Of a stretch of DNA of 64,000 nt, positions 27,543 through 36,079 are shown in pieces; within the stretch, counting starts at the first letter, position 1; each line of letters begins with the position of its first letter. Position numbers and translations under genes: made by a program. The notes below the pieces were generated by a model. The model had not been told where the DNA came from, made no database searches, and saw only the letters and a list, made by a program, of their open reading frames with translations. Source of the DNA: Sutcliffiella horikoshii. GTDB taxonomy: Bacteria > Bacillota > Bacilli > Bacillales > Bacillaceae_I. The stretch lies in the NCBI RefSeq assembly GCF_019931755.1, contig NZ_CP082918.1:3762001-3826000 (forward strand), in the 5' to 3' direction.

Positions 27543-29015
27543 GTGTTAAAAAGTAAATTTTTTGTCGTTGTCCTAGCTTTTATTTTTGTACTATCTTCAC
27601 TTGCTACACCTGTTGCAAATGCCTCTGGCTCATTTTTTAAAGATACAAATCTTGAACAAGCAGTAATGGACAGTCTTGAAGTGGACGAACTAGATGAGAA
27701 CAGTTTCGCAGACTTCATTGAGCTATACGGTTCTGATTATGGAATCGATAGTTTAGAAGGTTTAGAGAAATATGGTACAAACCTTGTCACTTTATTTTTG
27801 GATAGCAACAACATCTCTGATTTATCTCCATTATCCAACTTGACTCAAATAGAATACCTAGATCTTTCCTATAATAATATTTCCAACATCAAACCTCTTA
27901 GCGGGTTAAAAGATTCTTTCTTATCACTTGGATATAACAACATCTCTGATATTTCTATTTTCAATGGTTGGACATCAGCATGGTTGGACCTTTCAGGTAA
28001 CAACATTTCTGATATCACACCATTGAAAAACTTAACAGAAGGTGTCGTTTTCATAACGGAAAATCCATTGAACGATAAATCATTAGAATTAATTAAACAA
28101 CTTGAAAAAAATGAAAATCTTATGATCATTCATGACGGCTCTAAATTTGCTGAACGCCTTTCTGGTCAATCTAGATTTGAAACAGCTGTTGAGATCTCCA
28201 TGACAGGTTGGTATGAAGCAGATACAGTAGTACTTGCAAACGGATTGAACTTTCCTGATGCACTTGCTGGAGGACCATTGGCATATGCAATGGATGCACC
28301 AATCCTATTAACTCGCCCTGAAACATTACATGCAGCAACAAAAGAAGAAATCCTTCGTTTGGGAGCAAGGAAAGTAGTCATTCTAGGCGGAAAAGCAGCA
28401 GTATCGGAAAAAGTTGAAAATCAACTTAAAGCACTAGACATCAAGATTGATAGAATAAACGGTGCTGACCGTTACGAAACAGCTAAAAAAATTGCTGACC
28501 GTTTAGGGTCACAACATGACGAAGTTGTAGTAGTGAGCGGTAAGAACTTCCCAGATGCATTATCCATCGCACCTTATGCAGCGATGAATGAATTACCAAT
28601 CCTACTGGTAGCACCTGACAAAGTCCCTGCTTCCACTAAAACAGTACTAAGCAAAGCTACTAAAACTCTTGTTATCGGTGGGCACGCTGCAATTGGAAAA
28701 TCTCTTGAAAAAGAATTTCCTAACCACACTCGAATCTCTGGTGCGAACCGCTACGAAACTGCAGCAAATGTTATGGAAAAATTAGAAATGGATCCTATGC
28801 ATGTATTTGTTGCAAACGGCAGAGGATTTGCAGATGCTTTAACTGGTTCTGTACTAGCAGGTTACTACGGTTCCCCACTTCTATTGGTTAACCCAGACGA
28901 AGCACCAGAAGCGACGATGATGGCTGTAGAAGAATACAACATCAACAACTTTACTATTTTAGGTGGAGAAGCTTCTGTACCTGAATTTGTAGTAGATCAA
29001 TTGCTACGTGACTAA
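27543..29015 (+). CDS. Secreted leucine-rich-repeat protein with three CWB2 repeats
   Basis: A 490-residue surface protein. It has a signal peptide (cleavage near ANA-SG, residue ~27), an internalin-like leucine-rich-repeat region (~68-175, with NNISDLSPLSNL and related units) and three cell-wall-binding type 2 repeats from residue ~205 (RLSGQSRFETA, RINGADRYETA, RISGANRYETA). CWB2 repeats anchor proteins non-covalently to the wall. The GTG at 27543 follows GGAGG by 8 nt. The LRR suggests a protein-binding role; the partner is unknown. It shares its C-terminal domain with four other proteins in this window. Confidence 0.9.
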   Translation: MLKSKFFVVVLAFIFVLSSLATPVANASGSFFKDTNLEQAVMDSLEVDELDENSFADFIELYGSDYGIDSLEGLEKYGTNLVTLFLDSNNISDLSPLSNLTQIEYLDLSYNNISNIKPLSGLKDSFLSLGYNNISDISIFNGWTSAWLDLSGNNISDITPLKNLTEGVVFITENPLNDKSLELIKQLEKNENLMIIHDGSKFAERLSGQSRFETAVEISMTGWYEADTVVLANGLNFPDALAGGPLAYAMDAPILLTRPETLHAATKEEILRLGARKVVILGGKAAVSEKVENQLKALDIKIDRINGADRYETAKKIADRLGSQHDEVVVVSGKNFPDALSIAPYAAMNELPILLVAPDKVPASTKTVLSKATKTLVIGGHAAIGKSLEKEFPNHTRISGANRYETAANVMEKLEMDPMHVFVANGRGFADALTGSVLAGYYGSPLLLVNPDEAPEATMMAVEEYNINNFTILGGEASVPEFVVDQLLRD

Positions 29016-29032
29016 TAGATAGATGCAAAAAA

Positions 29033-29057
29033 GCACTGCAAATGCGCAGTGCTTTTT
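29033..29057. terminator. Terminator of the LRR/CWB2 gene
   Basis: GCACTGC and GCAGTGC flank AAATGC, with T5 on the plus strand and an A-run on the other side that could also serve the convergent membrane-protein gene. Confidence 0.85.
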
Positions 29058-29064
29058 CTTTTTT

Positions 29065-29934
29065 CTAATAATATCCCCAATACTTTAATACTTCCCTCGT
29101 CTGGGCGTCAAACCGCTCCTTCCCAGACCTCTGAAAATCTTGACCACAACTCGAATTTGTTACTTGAAAAACTCCATATGCCACACCCATACTCGAACTA
29201 CTACCAGATCCATAATGAATACAGGAATCTTCAATTTCCGACCTATTTCCTAGTTCATCCACATAAAAATATTTATCCGTTACCCTTCCAGACCTCCATT
29301 CACTAGATGTCTGGTAGATGGCATACTCCTCGATACCTGAACCTTTTAAGGTTGGAAGTTCCTCCACACGTAGAGGTATCATGAAGAACTCGTCCTCTTT
29401 TGCGATACTTTCTTCATTTGGCACATTATATAAAACAACAATAGAGCCCTCATACCCCTCCGGAATTAAATAAATGTTATTCGTCTCCACCAAGTGAGAA
29501 GTTGTCTGAACATGCACACCCCAAATCGCCAAAGCAGCAAACGGAATAACACTTAGTAACTTCAAGAAATGAAGCTTCTTATTTCTGTCGTTTGGTGTAT
29601 CCTTGACAACCTTGATTCCCTCATCAATAAGATAGAATAATACAGCACAAATAATTGAAAAGAATGCAAGCCCTTCTATCACGACCCCTGCTATGTAAGC
29701 TAAAAACACATATATAAAACCTGCAACAAAAACCCTGCTCTTCGCTAAACTTTTGGTTAGGAATTCAGATATAAACGAAACTGGTATACCATATATAAAA
29801 TTCCCGAATAAGGCAAAAATCAGAACAAGTAAAATAAACCCTTTCTGTTCTGAATCCCATGAGCTCATAAGTAATAGACCTAGCGATAAAATAATACTTG
29901 AAAACAATGCTGCCACTAATTTTCTCAATAACAT
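29065..29934 (-). CDS. Uncharacterised membrane protein with extracellular domain
   Basis: A 289-residue protein. The N-terminal ~150 residues contain four or five hydrophobic segments; the C-terminal half is soluble and starts with IYLIPEGYEGSIVVLYNVPN. That motif is common in Bacillus proteins of the DUF6843 type (assignment from memory), and function is unknown. The ATG at 29934 follows GGGGAG by about 7 nt; the frame is open upstream without a site. It is a single gene between the LRR protein and hpf. Confidence 0.6.
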   Translation of the reverse strand: MLLRKLVAALFSSIILSLGLLLMSSWDSEQKGFILLVLIFALFGNFIYGIPVSFISEFLTKSLAKSRVFVAGFIYVFLAYIAGVVIEGLAFFSIICAVLFYLIDEGIKVVKDTPNDRNKKLHFLKLLSVIPFAALAIWGVHVQTTSHLVETNNIYLIPEGYEGSIVVLYNVPNEESIAKEDEFFMIPLRVEELPTLKGSGIEEYAIYQTSSEWRSGRVTDKYFYVDELGNRSEIEDSCIHYGSGSSSSMGVAYGVFQVTNSSCGQDFQRSGKERFDAQTREVLKYWGYY

Positions 29935-30068
29935 TCTTTCTCTCCCCTTTTCCAAGAGAACCATTATCCTCCAATACTCTTCCAGAATATCTTATCACAC
30001 GGGGACGTGATAAACCGTTATTTTCCGACAAATACCTGCATCATTTCCCAAGAAATTACGACAAAAAA

Positions 30069-30091
30069 AGAGGCCCACATAGGACCCCTTT
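30069..30091 (-). terminator. hpf terminator
   Basis: AGGGGTCC and GGGCCTCT (minus strand, with G-T pairs) flank TATGT and are followed by T7. Confidence 0.8.
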
Positions 30092-30110
30092 AATTTAAAG
30101 TATTCACTTT

Positions 30111-30671
30111 CTAATAAGACTCAATCAATCCATATTTCCCATCGTTACGCTTGTATACGACGTTGGTTTCATTAGTCGCTGCGTTTAAGAATACGAAGAA
30201 GTTATGGCCTAGCAAGTTCATCTGTAGGATCGCTTCCTCACTGTCCATCGGCTTCAGGTTGTAACGCTTCGTACGAACCAAGTCTGCTTCGTCCTCATCA
30301 TCTTCCACTGCCACATGGGCTGGAGCGCCATTATCGATCACTTCGTTAAATAAGTATTTAGGTGAACCTGTATCGCGAAGCTTACGGTTGACCTTTGTTT
30401 TATGTTTTCGTATTTGTCGCTCTAGTTTATCTACGACAAGGTCTATCGCTGCATAGAGATCATCGTGACTTTCTTCTGCACGTAATACTAGGCCTGTCAT
30501 AGGAATGGTCACTTCAATTTTTTGTTGGTTGTTGTAGACTTTCAGATTCACTTTGCATTCTGCATTGTCTGTGGAATCAAAATAGCGTTCAATCTTTCCG
30601 ATCTTATTCTCTACATAATCTCGGATTGCTGGAGTTACCTCAATGTTTTCACCGCGTACGTTGTACTTCAT
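30111..30671 (-). CDS. hpf: Long-form ribosome hibernation promoting factor (HPF/YvyD)
   Basis: Binds the 30S subunit and dimerises 70S ribosomes into inactive 100S particles in stationary phase and stress. The 186-residue protein has the N-terminal S30AE domain (MKYNVRGENIEVTPAIRDYV) and the C-terminal dimerisation domain (~125-186, with RTKRYNLKPMDSEEAILQMN), so it is the long form. The start at 30671 follows AAAGGAGGAG. A sigma-B-like promoter with an overlapping sigma-H-like one lies upstream, matching the dual control known for B. subtilis yvyD. Confidence 0.97.
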   Translation of the reverse strand: MKYNVRGENIEVTPAIRDYVENKIGKIERYFDSTDNAECKVNLKVYNNQQKIEVTIPMTGLVLRAEESHDDLYAAIDLVVDKLERQIRKHKTKVNRKLRDTGSPKYLFNEVIDNGAPAHVAVEDDEDEADLVRTKRYNLKPMDSEEAILQMNLLGHNFFVFLNAATNETNVVYKRNDGKYGLIESY

Positions 30672-30795
30672 AAACGAACTCCTCCTTTTGTTCCTGCTTG
30701 GATTTTCCTTGCATCCAAACAATCTGCCTACGTTTCCTTCCTTTTTATGTGGGAAGGTTAAGCTTGCATTAAGCTTATGTAAACATATTTCTACA

Positions 30796-30821
30796 ATACC
30801 CAACAGAATTCCTGCCTAAAC
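30796..30821 (-). promoter_or_regulatory. Sigma-B-type promoter of hpf
   Basis: Minus strand: GTTTAG (30821-30816), 14 nt, GGGTAT (30801-30796), one base off the sigma-B consensus GTTTAA-N13-15-GGGTAT. Overlapping it, GCAGGAATT and GTAGAAAT with a 12-nt spacer resemble a sigma-H promoter with one mismatch in the -10. Confidence 0.7.
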
Positions 30822-30941
30822 GTAAAAGAATTGTTAAGAATTTGTGAATGGTTTTGGATTGGCTTGTTCTTGTGGGGTGAAACAAGTATATGCGTGGAGA
30901 TGGGAAAACTTTCATGTATTTTTAGTTACTACTTTCAACTT

Positions 30942-31069
30942 CCTGTTTCCTTTCGTTCCAGATGTTCGCTTTCCGAGGGGCGGTGCTTGAGCCTCCTCAC
31001 TGCGTTGCGGGGTCTCAAGTCTACCACTATCTCCTTCGGAGTCTCACGTCTTGCACTTCAGTCAACAGG
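30942..31069. repeat. ~130-bp structured intergenic element, copy D
   Basis: Same element as copies A-C. Outer arms CCTGTT and AACAGG; variable inner stem AGATGT/ACGTCT (one G-T pair). It lies between hpf and the flagellar gene set. Confidence 0.88.
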
Positions 31070-31118
31070 AGCGAATTGCAAACTCAAGTGTTCCCTCTTT
31101 TATAAGGAGAAAAATAAA

Positions 31119-31144
31119 AACCCTCCAAAAATTTATGGAGAGTT
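31119..31144 (-). terminator. Terminator at the end of the fliD-fliS-fliT set
   Basis: AACTCTCC and GGAGGGTT (minus strand) flank ATAAATTTTT and are followed by T3-A-T5. The stem starts inside the stop codon of the 31143 gene. Confidence 0.75.
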
Positions 31145-31529
31145 AGTGGGCGATGTGTGGGAGGATATGGTGTTGAATTTCGTTTTTCCAGTTTTCATAT
31201 ACTGGTTTGATATAGGTTTTCAATGCTTCTTTTTCAGGTGCGGTATTTTGTTCGAAATGCCCGATTTGTTCGAGTTCATCTACAAGTTCACCAAATTGGG
31301 CAATAATCTGAAGAGCCTCTTCGTTTTTTTCAAAAAGAAGAACTAGGTTTACGTGCGCTTCTGCAATTTTACCGATAGCCTCGTAGCTGTCTAGCACAAC
31401 CTGATGAGTTACAGGTGCGGAGGCATTTTGGTTTTCGTCACTCAAATAGTCGAAAGCTTCTTCCACGGTCTCAAGCAGAGCATTATATTTCTTCAATAAT
31501 AAAAATTCACCTTCTGTCAAATCAGCCAT
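31143..31529 (-). CDS. Small helical protein downstream of fliT, function unknown
   Basis: A 128-residue soluble protein predicted to be almost all alpha-helix, rich in E, L and A, with no signal or membrane segment. It starts directly after fliT: an in-frame GTG at 31538 abuts the fliT stop and the ATG at 31529 follows AGGTG; the ATG is preferred. As the last gene of the fliD-fliS-fliT set it may be a chaperone-like or regulatory flagellar protein, but no homology was recognised. Confidence 0.6.
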   Translation of the reverse strand: MADLTEGEFLLLKKYNALLETVEEAFDYLSDENQNASAPVTHQVVLDSYEAIGKIAEAHVNLVLLFEKNEEALQIIAQFGELVDELEQIGHFEQNTAPEKEALKTYIKPVYENWKNEIQHHILPHIAH

Positions 31530-31538
31530 CCTGTACAC

Positions 31539-31892
31539 CTAGTTTCTTTTGTCATAATACATTCCGTCTGCTGTTGGAGAGCTATATGCTTGTCCATATG
31601 CCTTCGCAGTCTTTTTGGATTGCTGGATTTGCGCCCACTCCTGCTTCAGCTGTTTATGGAAACTTTCAAGCTTGGGCGTTACCTGTTGGCTTGCAAGCGC
31701 AACCTTTTTCCCGAGCGCCATTTCTGTTTCTGAAAAGGGTGGCGCAAGTCGCTGAAGTAAGGAGTCTCTGACCTGCAACACCTTATCTATCTCTTCCAAG
31801 AAAGAGTCCCGGTTATCCTCGGAAGGTAATGGCCCATCCAGCAGCGTCAAAAGATGGTTAGTGACTTTATCCAGGTTTTCCACGACGTTCAT
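31539..31892 (-). CDS. fliT: FliT, flagellar export chaperone
   Basis: A 117-residue helical protein, identified by size and position right after fliS. FliT is the export chaperone of the filament cap protein FliD. Its ATG overlaps the fliS stop by one base (TAATG), so translation is coupled. Sequence similarity in this family is low and the call relies mainly on context. Confidence 0.75.
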   Translation of the reverse strand: MNVVENLDKVTNHLLTLLDGPLPSEDNRDSFLEEIDKVLQVRDSLLQRLAPPFSETEMALGKKVALASQQVTPKLESFHKQLKQEWAQIQQSKKTAKAYGQAYSSPTADGMYYDKRN

Positions 31893-32293
31893 TACGCCTG
31901 TCCACCTTGAGCAAATGCTTGCTGGCGGTTTGCCTGGATTACCTGCTTCCAGGCATCACGGAACTCCATCATAAGTCCTTCCACTTCGTCTAGGATAGAA
32001 GGATCATTCTTAAGGTTTGCTTCAATCAGGCGACGGTTCATATAATCATACATTGTCATCATCGACTTCCCTACATCATGACTAGTATCCAATGTAACCA
32101 TCAGTTCCTGAACAATTTTCTGAGCTTTAATCAGGTTCGTGTTTTTCATTTCAATTTCTCTATCTTCCATTCCCTTTTTGGCAAGTTTCATAAACTTGAT
32201 AGCCCCATTATAAAGCATCAACGTCAACTCACCAGGCGTAGCGGTGTTGACGGAATTTTGCTGATAGGCTTGGTAGGGGTTTTTCATTGCCAT
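31892..32293 (-). CDS. fliS: FliS, flagellin export chaperone
   Basis: A 133-residue helical chaperone that binds the C-terminal disordered end of flagellin and keeps it export-competent. The sequence MKNPYQAYQQNSVNTATPGE and following ELTLMLYNGAIKFM are classic FliS. Because FliS binds the flagellin C-terminus, the alternative C-termini predicted for hag in this genome could affect this interaction. Confidence 0.96.
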   Translation of the reverse strand: MAMKNPYQAYQQNSVNTATPGELTLMLYNGAIKFMKLAKKGMEDREIEMKNTNLIKAQKIVQELMVTLDTSHDVGKSMMTMYDYMNRRLIEANLKNDPSILDEVEGLMMEFRDAWKQVIQANRQQAFAQGGQA

Positions 32294-32312
32294 AGTTGTT
32301 CACTCCTTGTTA

Positions 32313-34076
32313 TCAGCCACTGAAAAATTGACTCATTAATTGCGTGGATTGTTGGTTTGATTGTCCGATAGCTTTTTCCATCGCGGTAAATTGGCGCCAG
32401 TAGCGTTCTTCGACTGTTTGCATTCTGCGTTCGAATGCGGAGATGCGTTGGTCGACGTTTAATAGTTCACGGCCGATGGTGAATTGTTGGGCGGTACGGC
32501 TTGCGTTGCCGGCGCGTGCTTCTATTCCAGATATGGTGGATTCCGCTGCATCACGTAACTTCCGGGCTATCCCCAGTCCTGTGCCGTTTTCACCGTTTGA
32601 GGTGAACATCTGCATTACTGAATTTGGGTCATTAGCAATGGCCGATTTCAGCTTATCCTCATCAATAATAAGCTTTCCTTTGTCCCGATAATTCGAGCTT
32701 GTTGTTATCCCGAGCTGAGCAAGTTGATCATATTGTCCAGTTAATCCTGAAACGTTCTCATACAAAGCCGATCTCATTTTGCCTAATCCGGAAGATAAGA
32801 TGGAATCATTTCGGAGCAACCCACTTCTTGCCTTCTCTTCCCACTGTTCAATCTGTTTTTCCGACAATGCTTCTTTTTCTTCATCCGATAACGGTTTGTA
32901 ATCGCGATAGACAGGTTCACCAGTCTTGCCGTTGATTTTTTCAATCAGTTCATTGTATTTAGTGATATAGTCCTTTATTGCATTGAAGGTCTGATCGGTG
33001 TCGTTCGCGACGTTAATGTTCGCTGACTCACCTGGTGCCATATTTTCTTTTAGATTAAAAGTCACACCGTTAATAGTGAAAGTGTTAGAATTACGCTGAG
33101 TGGTCACTCCGTTAATTGTAACAGATGCAGCCGTACCACCATTCTCATTGCTTTGATCAAGATTCATGACACCTGTTAAAAACGCCCCTTGAAATTCAAT
33201 TTCTCTGCCAGCATCATTGAAATTACCGGCCTCCCTTTTACTTAAGACTAAACCACCGTTATATTCATCATAAAACGCAGTAAGTCCAATGGAAGAGGCG
33301 TTTATTTTGGAAACCATTTCGTCCATCGTAGTGTCTGCATGGAAATTAAACTCGTTATCCTGCGCTTCCCCTGCCTGGTTGTAGGTTGTGATGGAAAAAC
33401 GATAATTAGCAGGCACTTCCACCACTGCCCCATCATCTAAGGTGTTATTAAAAACGATCTCGCCTGTCGTTTCATTGTAATATGCTTGATTTTTTCCGGT
33501 TTCAAACTGGTCTGCACTGTCCACCATCGTATAGGTAATCATTTCATCTGCACTATTTTTCACTTTAACTAAGGACATATCGTCTCTGTCAAGTCCAGTC
33601 CCAACTTGAATACGATCTGTAGCTCCAGTTAAAGTGGTGGCAGGAACGATTGGTGTGAGCAAATCATAATTTGCAATTTCTCCCCTTTGCTCCCATAGAC
33701 TTTTTGTGGTATCAAGCTTGTTTGTACCCTCCATCATGGAAGAGGTAGAGCTATTTGTGGCTACTGTTGCAACCTGAGCATCTGTAATAGTATAGGAAAC
33801 ATTCGCTGCAGATGTAGTAGCTGTAGCCGAAACCTTGTTGTTTGTAGAAGTTACCTGTTTTTGCGAGTAGGTACGTTGCAATGTCATATCAAAAGAAAGA
33901 TTACGGAAATCGTTCAATAATCTATTTGTCTCGCGGTAGTCATCCCGCTTCCACTCCAACAGTTGCTTCTGCTGTGTCAGTTTATTCATTGGCATACGCT
34001 GGGCTTTCATTAGGTCACTGACCATCTGATTAATATCCAACCCACTTTGAAATCCGGTTAATCGCATATTTTTCAC
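32313..34076 (-). CDS. fliD: FliD, flagellar filament cap protein
   Basis: A 587-residue secreted protein that caps the growing filament and helps flagellin subunits fold into place. It has the FliD N-terminal region (MRLTGFQSGLDINQMVSDLM) and the C-terminal region (TSNGENGTGLGIARKLRDAA and the end helix). It starts three bases after flaG ends and is followed by fliS. Confidence 0.96.
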   Translation of the reverse strand: MKNMRLTGFQSGLDINQMVSDLMKAQRMPMNKLTQQKQLLEWKRDDYRETNRLLNDFRNLSFDMTLQRTYSQKQVTSTNNKVSATATTSAANVSYTITDAQVATVATNSSTSSMMEGTNKLDTTKSLWEQRGEIANYDLLTPIVPATTLTGATDRIQVGTGLDRDDMSLVKVKNSADEMITYTMVDSADQFETGKNQAYYNETTGEIVFNNTLDDGAVVEVPANYRFSITTYNQAGEAQDNEFNFHADTTMDEMVSKINASSIGLTAFYDEYNGGLVLSKREAGNFNDAGREIEFQGAFLTGVMNLDQSNENGGTAASVTINGVTTQRNSNTFTINGVTFNLKENMAPGESANINVANDTDQTFNAIKDYITKYNELIEKINGKTGEPVYRDYKPLSDEEKEALSEKQIEQWEEKARSGLLRNDSILSSGLGKMRSALYENVSGLTGQYDQLAQLGITTSSNYRDKGKLIIDEDKLKSAIANDPNSVMQMFTSNGENGTGLGIARKLRDAAESTISGIEARAGNASRTAQQFTIGRELLNVDQRISAFERRMQTVEERYWRQFTAMEKAIGQSNQQSTQLMSQFFSG

Positions 34077-34079
34077 CGC

Positions 34080-34427
34080 CTATATCTTTTTATCAACGAA
34101 CAACCCCATATACTCGGTCATCGCCGCATACATATCTAAAAACTTCTTGGAAGGAATCTCCCTTATAACCTCATCAGTGGCAGCATCCACCACTGTCACA
34201 TAATACTCATTCAAATCATCATGTAGCTCAAACCGTACAGATACATTCATCGGCTTCATAAAATCGTTCATTCCGTCGACGATTGTTTCCATCTGTTTTC
34301 TGATCTGTTCAGGATTAGCCTGCTTTGTTTGATCAATTGATACATCGACTTTAGTTGAAACTGTTCCTTGATTTTGTGCTCTAGTTGCGGGATCTATGAT
34401 GACGCCTCCAATTGGCGAAATGTGCAT
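34080..34427 (-). CDS. flaG: FlaG family protein (YvyC)
   Basis: A 115-residue FlaG-domain protein; the C-terminal half (VRFELHDDLNEYYVTVVDAA and REIPSKKFLDMYAAM) is typical. FlaG influences filament length or assembly in several bacteria. It heads the flaG-fliD-fliS-fliT set. In B. subtilis it lies directly after hag, but here the putative endonuclease gene lies between them. Confidence 0.93.
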   Translation of the reverse strand: MHISPIGGVIIDPATRAQNQGTVSTKVDVSIDQTKQANPEQIRKQMETIVDGMNDFMKPMNVSVRFELHDDLNEYYVTVVDAATDEVIREIPSKKFLDMYAAMTEYMGLFVDKKI

Positions 34428-34485
34428 ACGGGTCCCCTCCGTGAAATATATACTCTATTAGTATTATCGGATAATAGTCTCGAAC

Positions 34486-36057
34486 TTAAAGAAGAGATTT
34501 AAATTTATTCTTGATACCTTCAAACCCGATGTCTTTAAAATCTTCTGGTAGTATTGGCAAAAATGCGTATCCATCCTGCTTTCTGTAGTAATCTATTTTT
34601 CTATCAGCCTTTTCTTTGTAGCCCTTGTATTTATTGCTATGATAGAGTCCGAAATATTCTACAATAATGGTTTGTTGTCCTTGATTGATTATCCAGTCCG
34701 GGTAGTAGCCCTCATTACTTGATGGGTTAATAAATTTAATCTTTTCTCTTGTAATTACTGCTTCCTGCAACCATCCACAAAGGAAGTTGTGGATTTGCAA
34801 CTCTTCCATGGAATCACAGAGCTGACCGTCGACTCCCACTAACAATTTGAATTCTTCAGGAGAGAATGTATATTCCGGAAAGGCTTCCGTAATCCAAAGG
34901 TGAAATTTGCTATCATAATGTCGATCTACCAAACTAATAAACCTTGGGAAAAACTTTCGAAAATAAGACCTTGTTAGAGCGGGAAGGTCCTCACGCGAAA
35001 TGCTTCTCTTTTCACAAAAGGAACGTAATGCTTGAATTCTATTTTCCCTACTGTACCAATACCTATTAGGGACCCGCTGGAATTCTGTTACTTCAAATTG
35101 CCCTGGATATAGTGTGTTAACCAGTTCAATAGGTGAGGCATTAAATTCTTGAATGAGTCCGTATAGACCTTGTTCTCGGAAAAAGGATTTCGTGAAGTAT
35201 TTGGGTATATCATGATGAGGAATATTGTGTTTTTTAAGTAGTGAGTCGATAGTTGTTTTTATATTGTGGATATCTTTCCAATATCTATTGGTTTTGCGGA
35301 ATTGATCTAACGTGAAATCTGATGGGAAAAGGGATAATAATAATTGAGAGGGTGAGCCATTATGTTTTTTTAATAGAGTAGACAATCCATACTTAATTAA
35401 CATCTCTTGAGTGACTTTAATTGGTAGTTGGTTAAAGTTAATGTTTTCTTCATTAATAATCTCCATAATTCTTTTTCGAGCATGATTAGGGTTATTCCAG
35501 TACCTTTGAGGAACGCTCTCAAAATCAGAGACATTAAATTCATCAGGGTATAAAGCATTTATTAAGCGAAGCGGAGAATGGCCATATCTTTTTAGCGGAT
35601 TAGAAAATCCCCAACTTACTAGAGTCTCCACCTTTGCTACCTGAGGAATATCTTGGTGAGTATACCCTTGTTTCTGAAGGCATTGCTCAAAATATGTCTT
35701 TATATTTTTTGTGTCAGACCAGTACCCTTTTGTCACTCTTTGAAAATTAGTCTCTACAAAGCAATCTTTATACACAAATTTTATTAATTTTGGAATAGAA
35801 CGATAATGATTTAAAAGTCCAAATAACTTATACTCCTTGAATGATTTAGTAGTTAATAACGGTATTTGTTCACGCTTTGATTGTATGATTCCCTCAACTG
35901 CATATCTGAAAATAAGAATAATGTTTTCTTTATTTTCTAATGTACCCTTAGGAAAAGACTTCCTTTTACCTCTTAGGATTTCCATATAAAACTTAACTAC
36001 TTCTTTTTTCATTATTTCGTCTAAAGGCATTGAACGATAGATATCTAAATTATCCAA
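34486..36057 (-). CDS. Putative free-standing homing-type endonuclease (PD-(D/E)XK-like with helical repeats)
   Basis: A 523-residue protein inserted between hag and flaG; numbering here counts from an upstream GTG three codons before the TTG start. At least four repeats of ~73 residues are marked by YW at 115, 189, 262 and 336, each followed by conserved N, I, LP and SP..L...(Y/F)P..F positions, likely helical DNA-reading modules. The C-terminal part (415-526) has a nuclease-like pattern: E421/E422, PD at 456-457 in YYPDWII, E470 in IIVEYFG, then several Lys. This fits a PD-(D/E)XK or EDxHD-type fold. The TTG start at 36057 follows AGGAGG by 8 nt. A LexA-type box covers its promoter. Codon use is more AT-rich than the flagellar genes, suggesting acquisition. 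Nuclease activity is inferred. Confidence 0.65.
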   Translation of the reverse strand: MDNLDIYRSMPLDEIMKKEVVKFYMEILRGKRKSFPKGTLENKENIILIFRYAVEGIIQSKREQIPLLTTKSFKEYKLFGLLNHYRSIPKLIKFVYKDCFVETNFQRVTKGYWSDTKNIKTYFEQCLQKQGYTHQDIPQVAKVETLVSWGFSNPLKRYGHSPLRLINALYPDEFNVSDFESVPQRYWNNPNHARKRIMEIINEENINFNQLPIKVTQEMLIKYGLSTLLKKHNGSPSQLLLSLFPSDFTLDQFRKTNRYWKDIHNIKTTIDSLLKKHNIPHHDIPKYFTKSFFREQGLYGLIQEFNASPIELVNTLYPGQFEVTEFQRVPNRYWYSRENRIQALRSFCEKRSISREDLPALTRSYFRKFFPRFISLVDRHYDSKFHLWITEAFPEYTFSPEEFKLLVGVDGQLCDSMEELQIHNFLCGWLQEAVITREKIKFINPSSNEGYYPDWIINQGQQTIIVEYFGLYHSNKYKGYKEKADRKIDYYRKQDGYAFLPILPEDFKDIGFEGIKNKFKSLL

Positions 36058-36079
36058 TTGATACACCTCCTATAATTCA

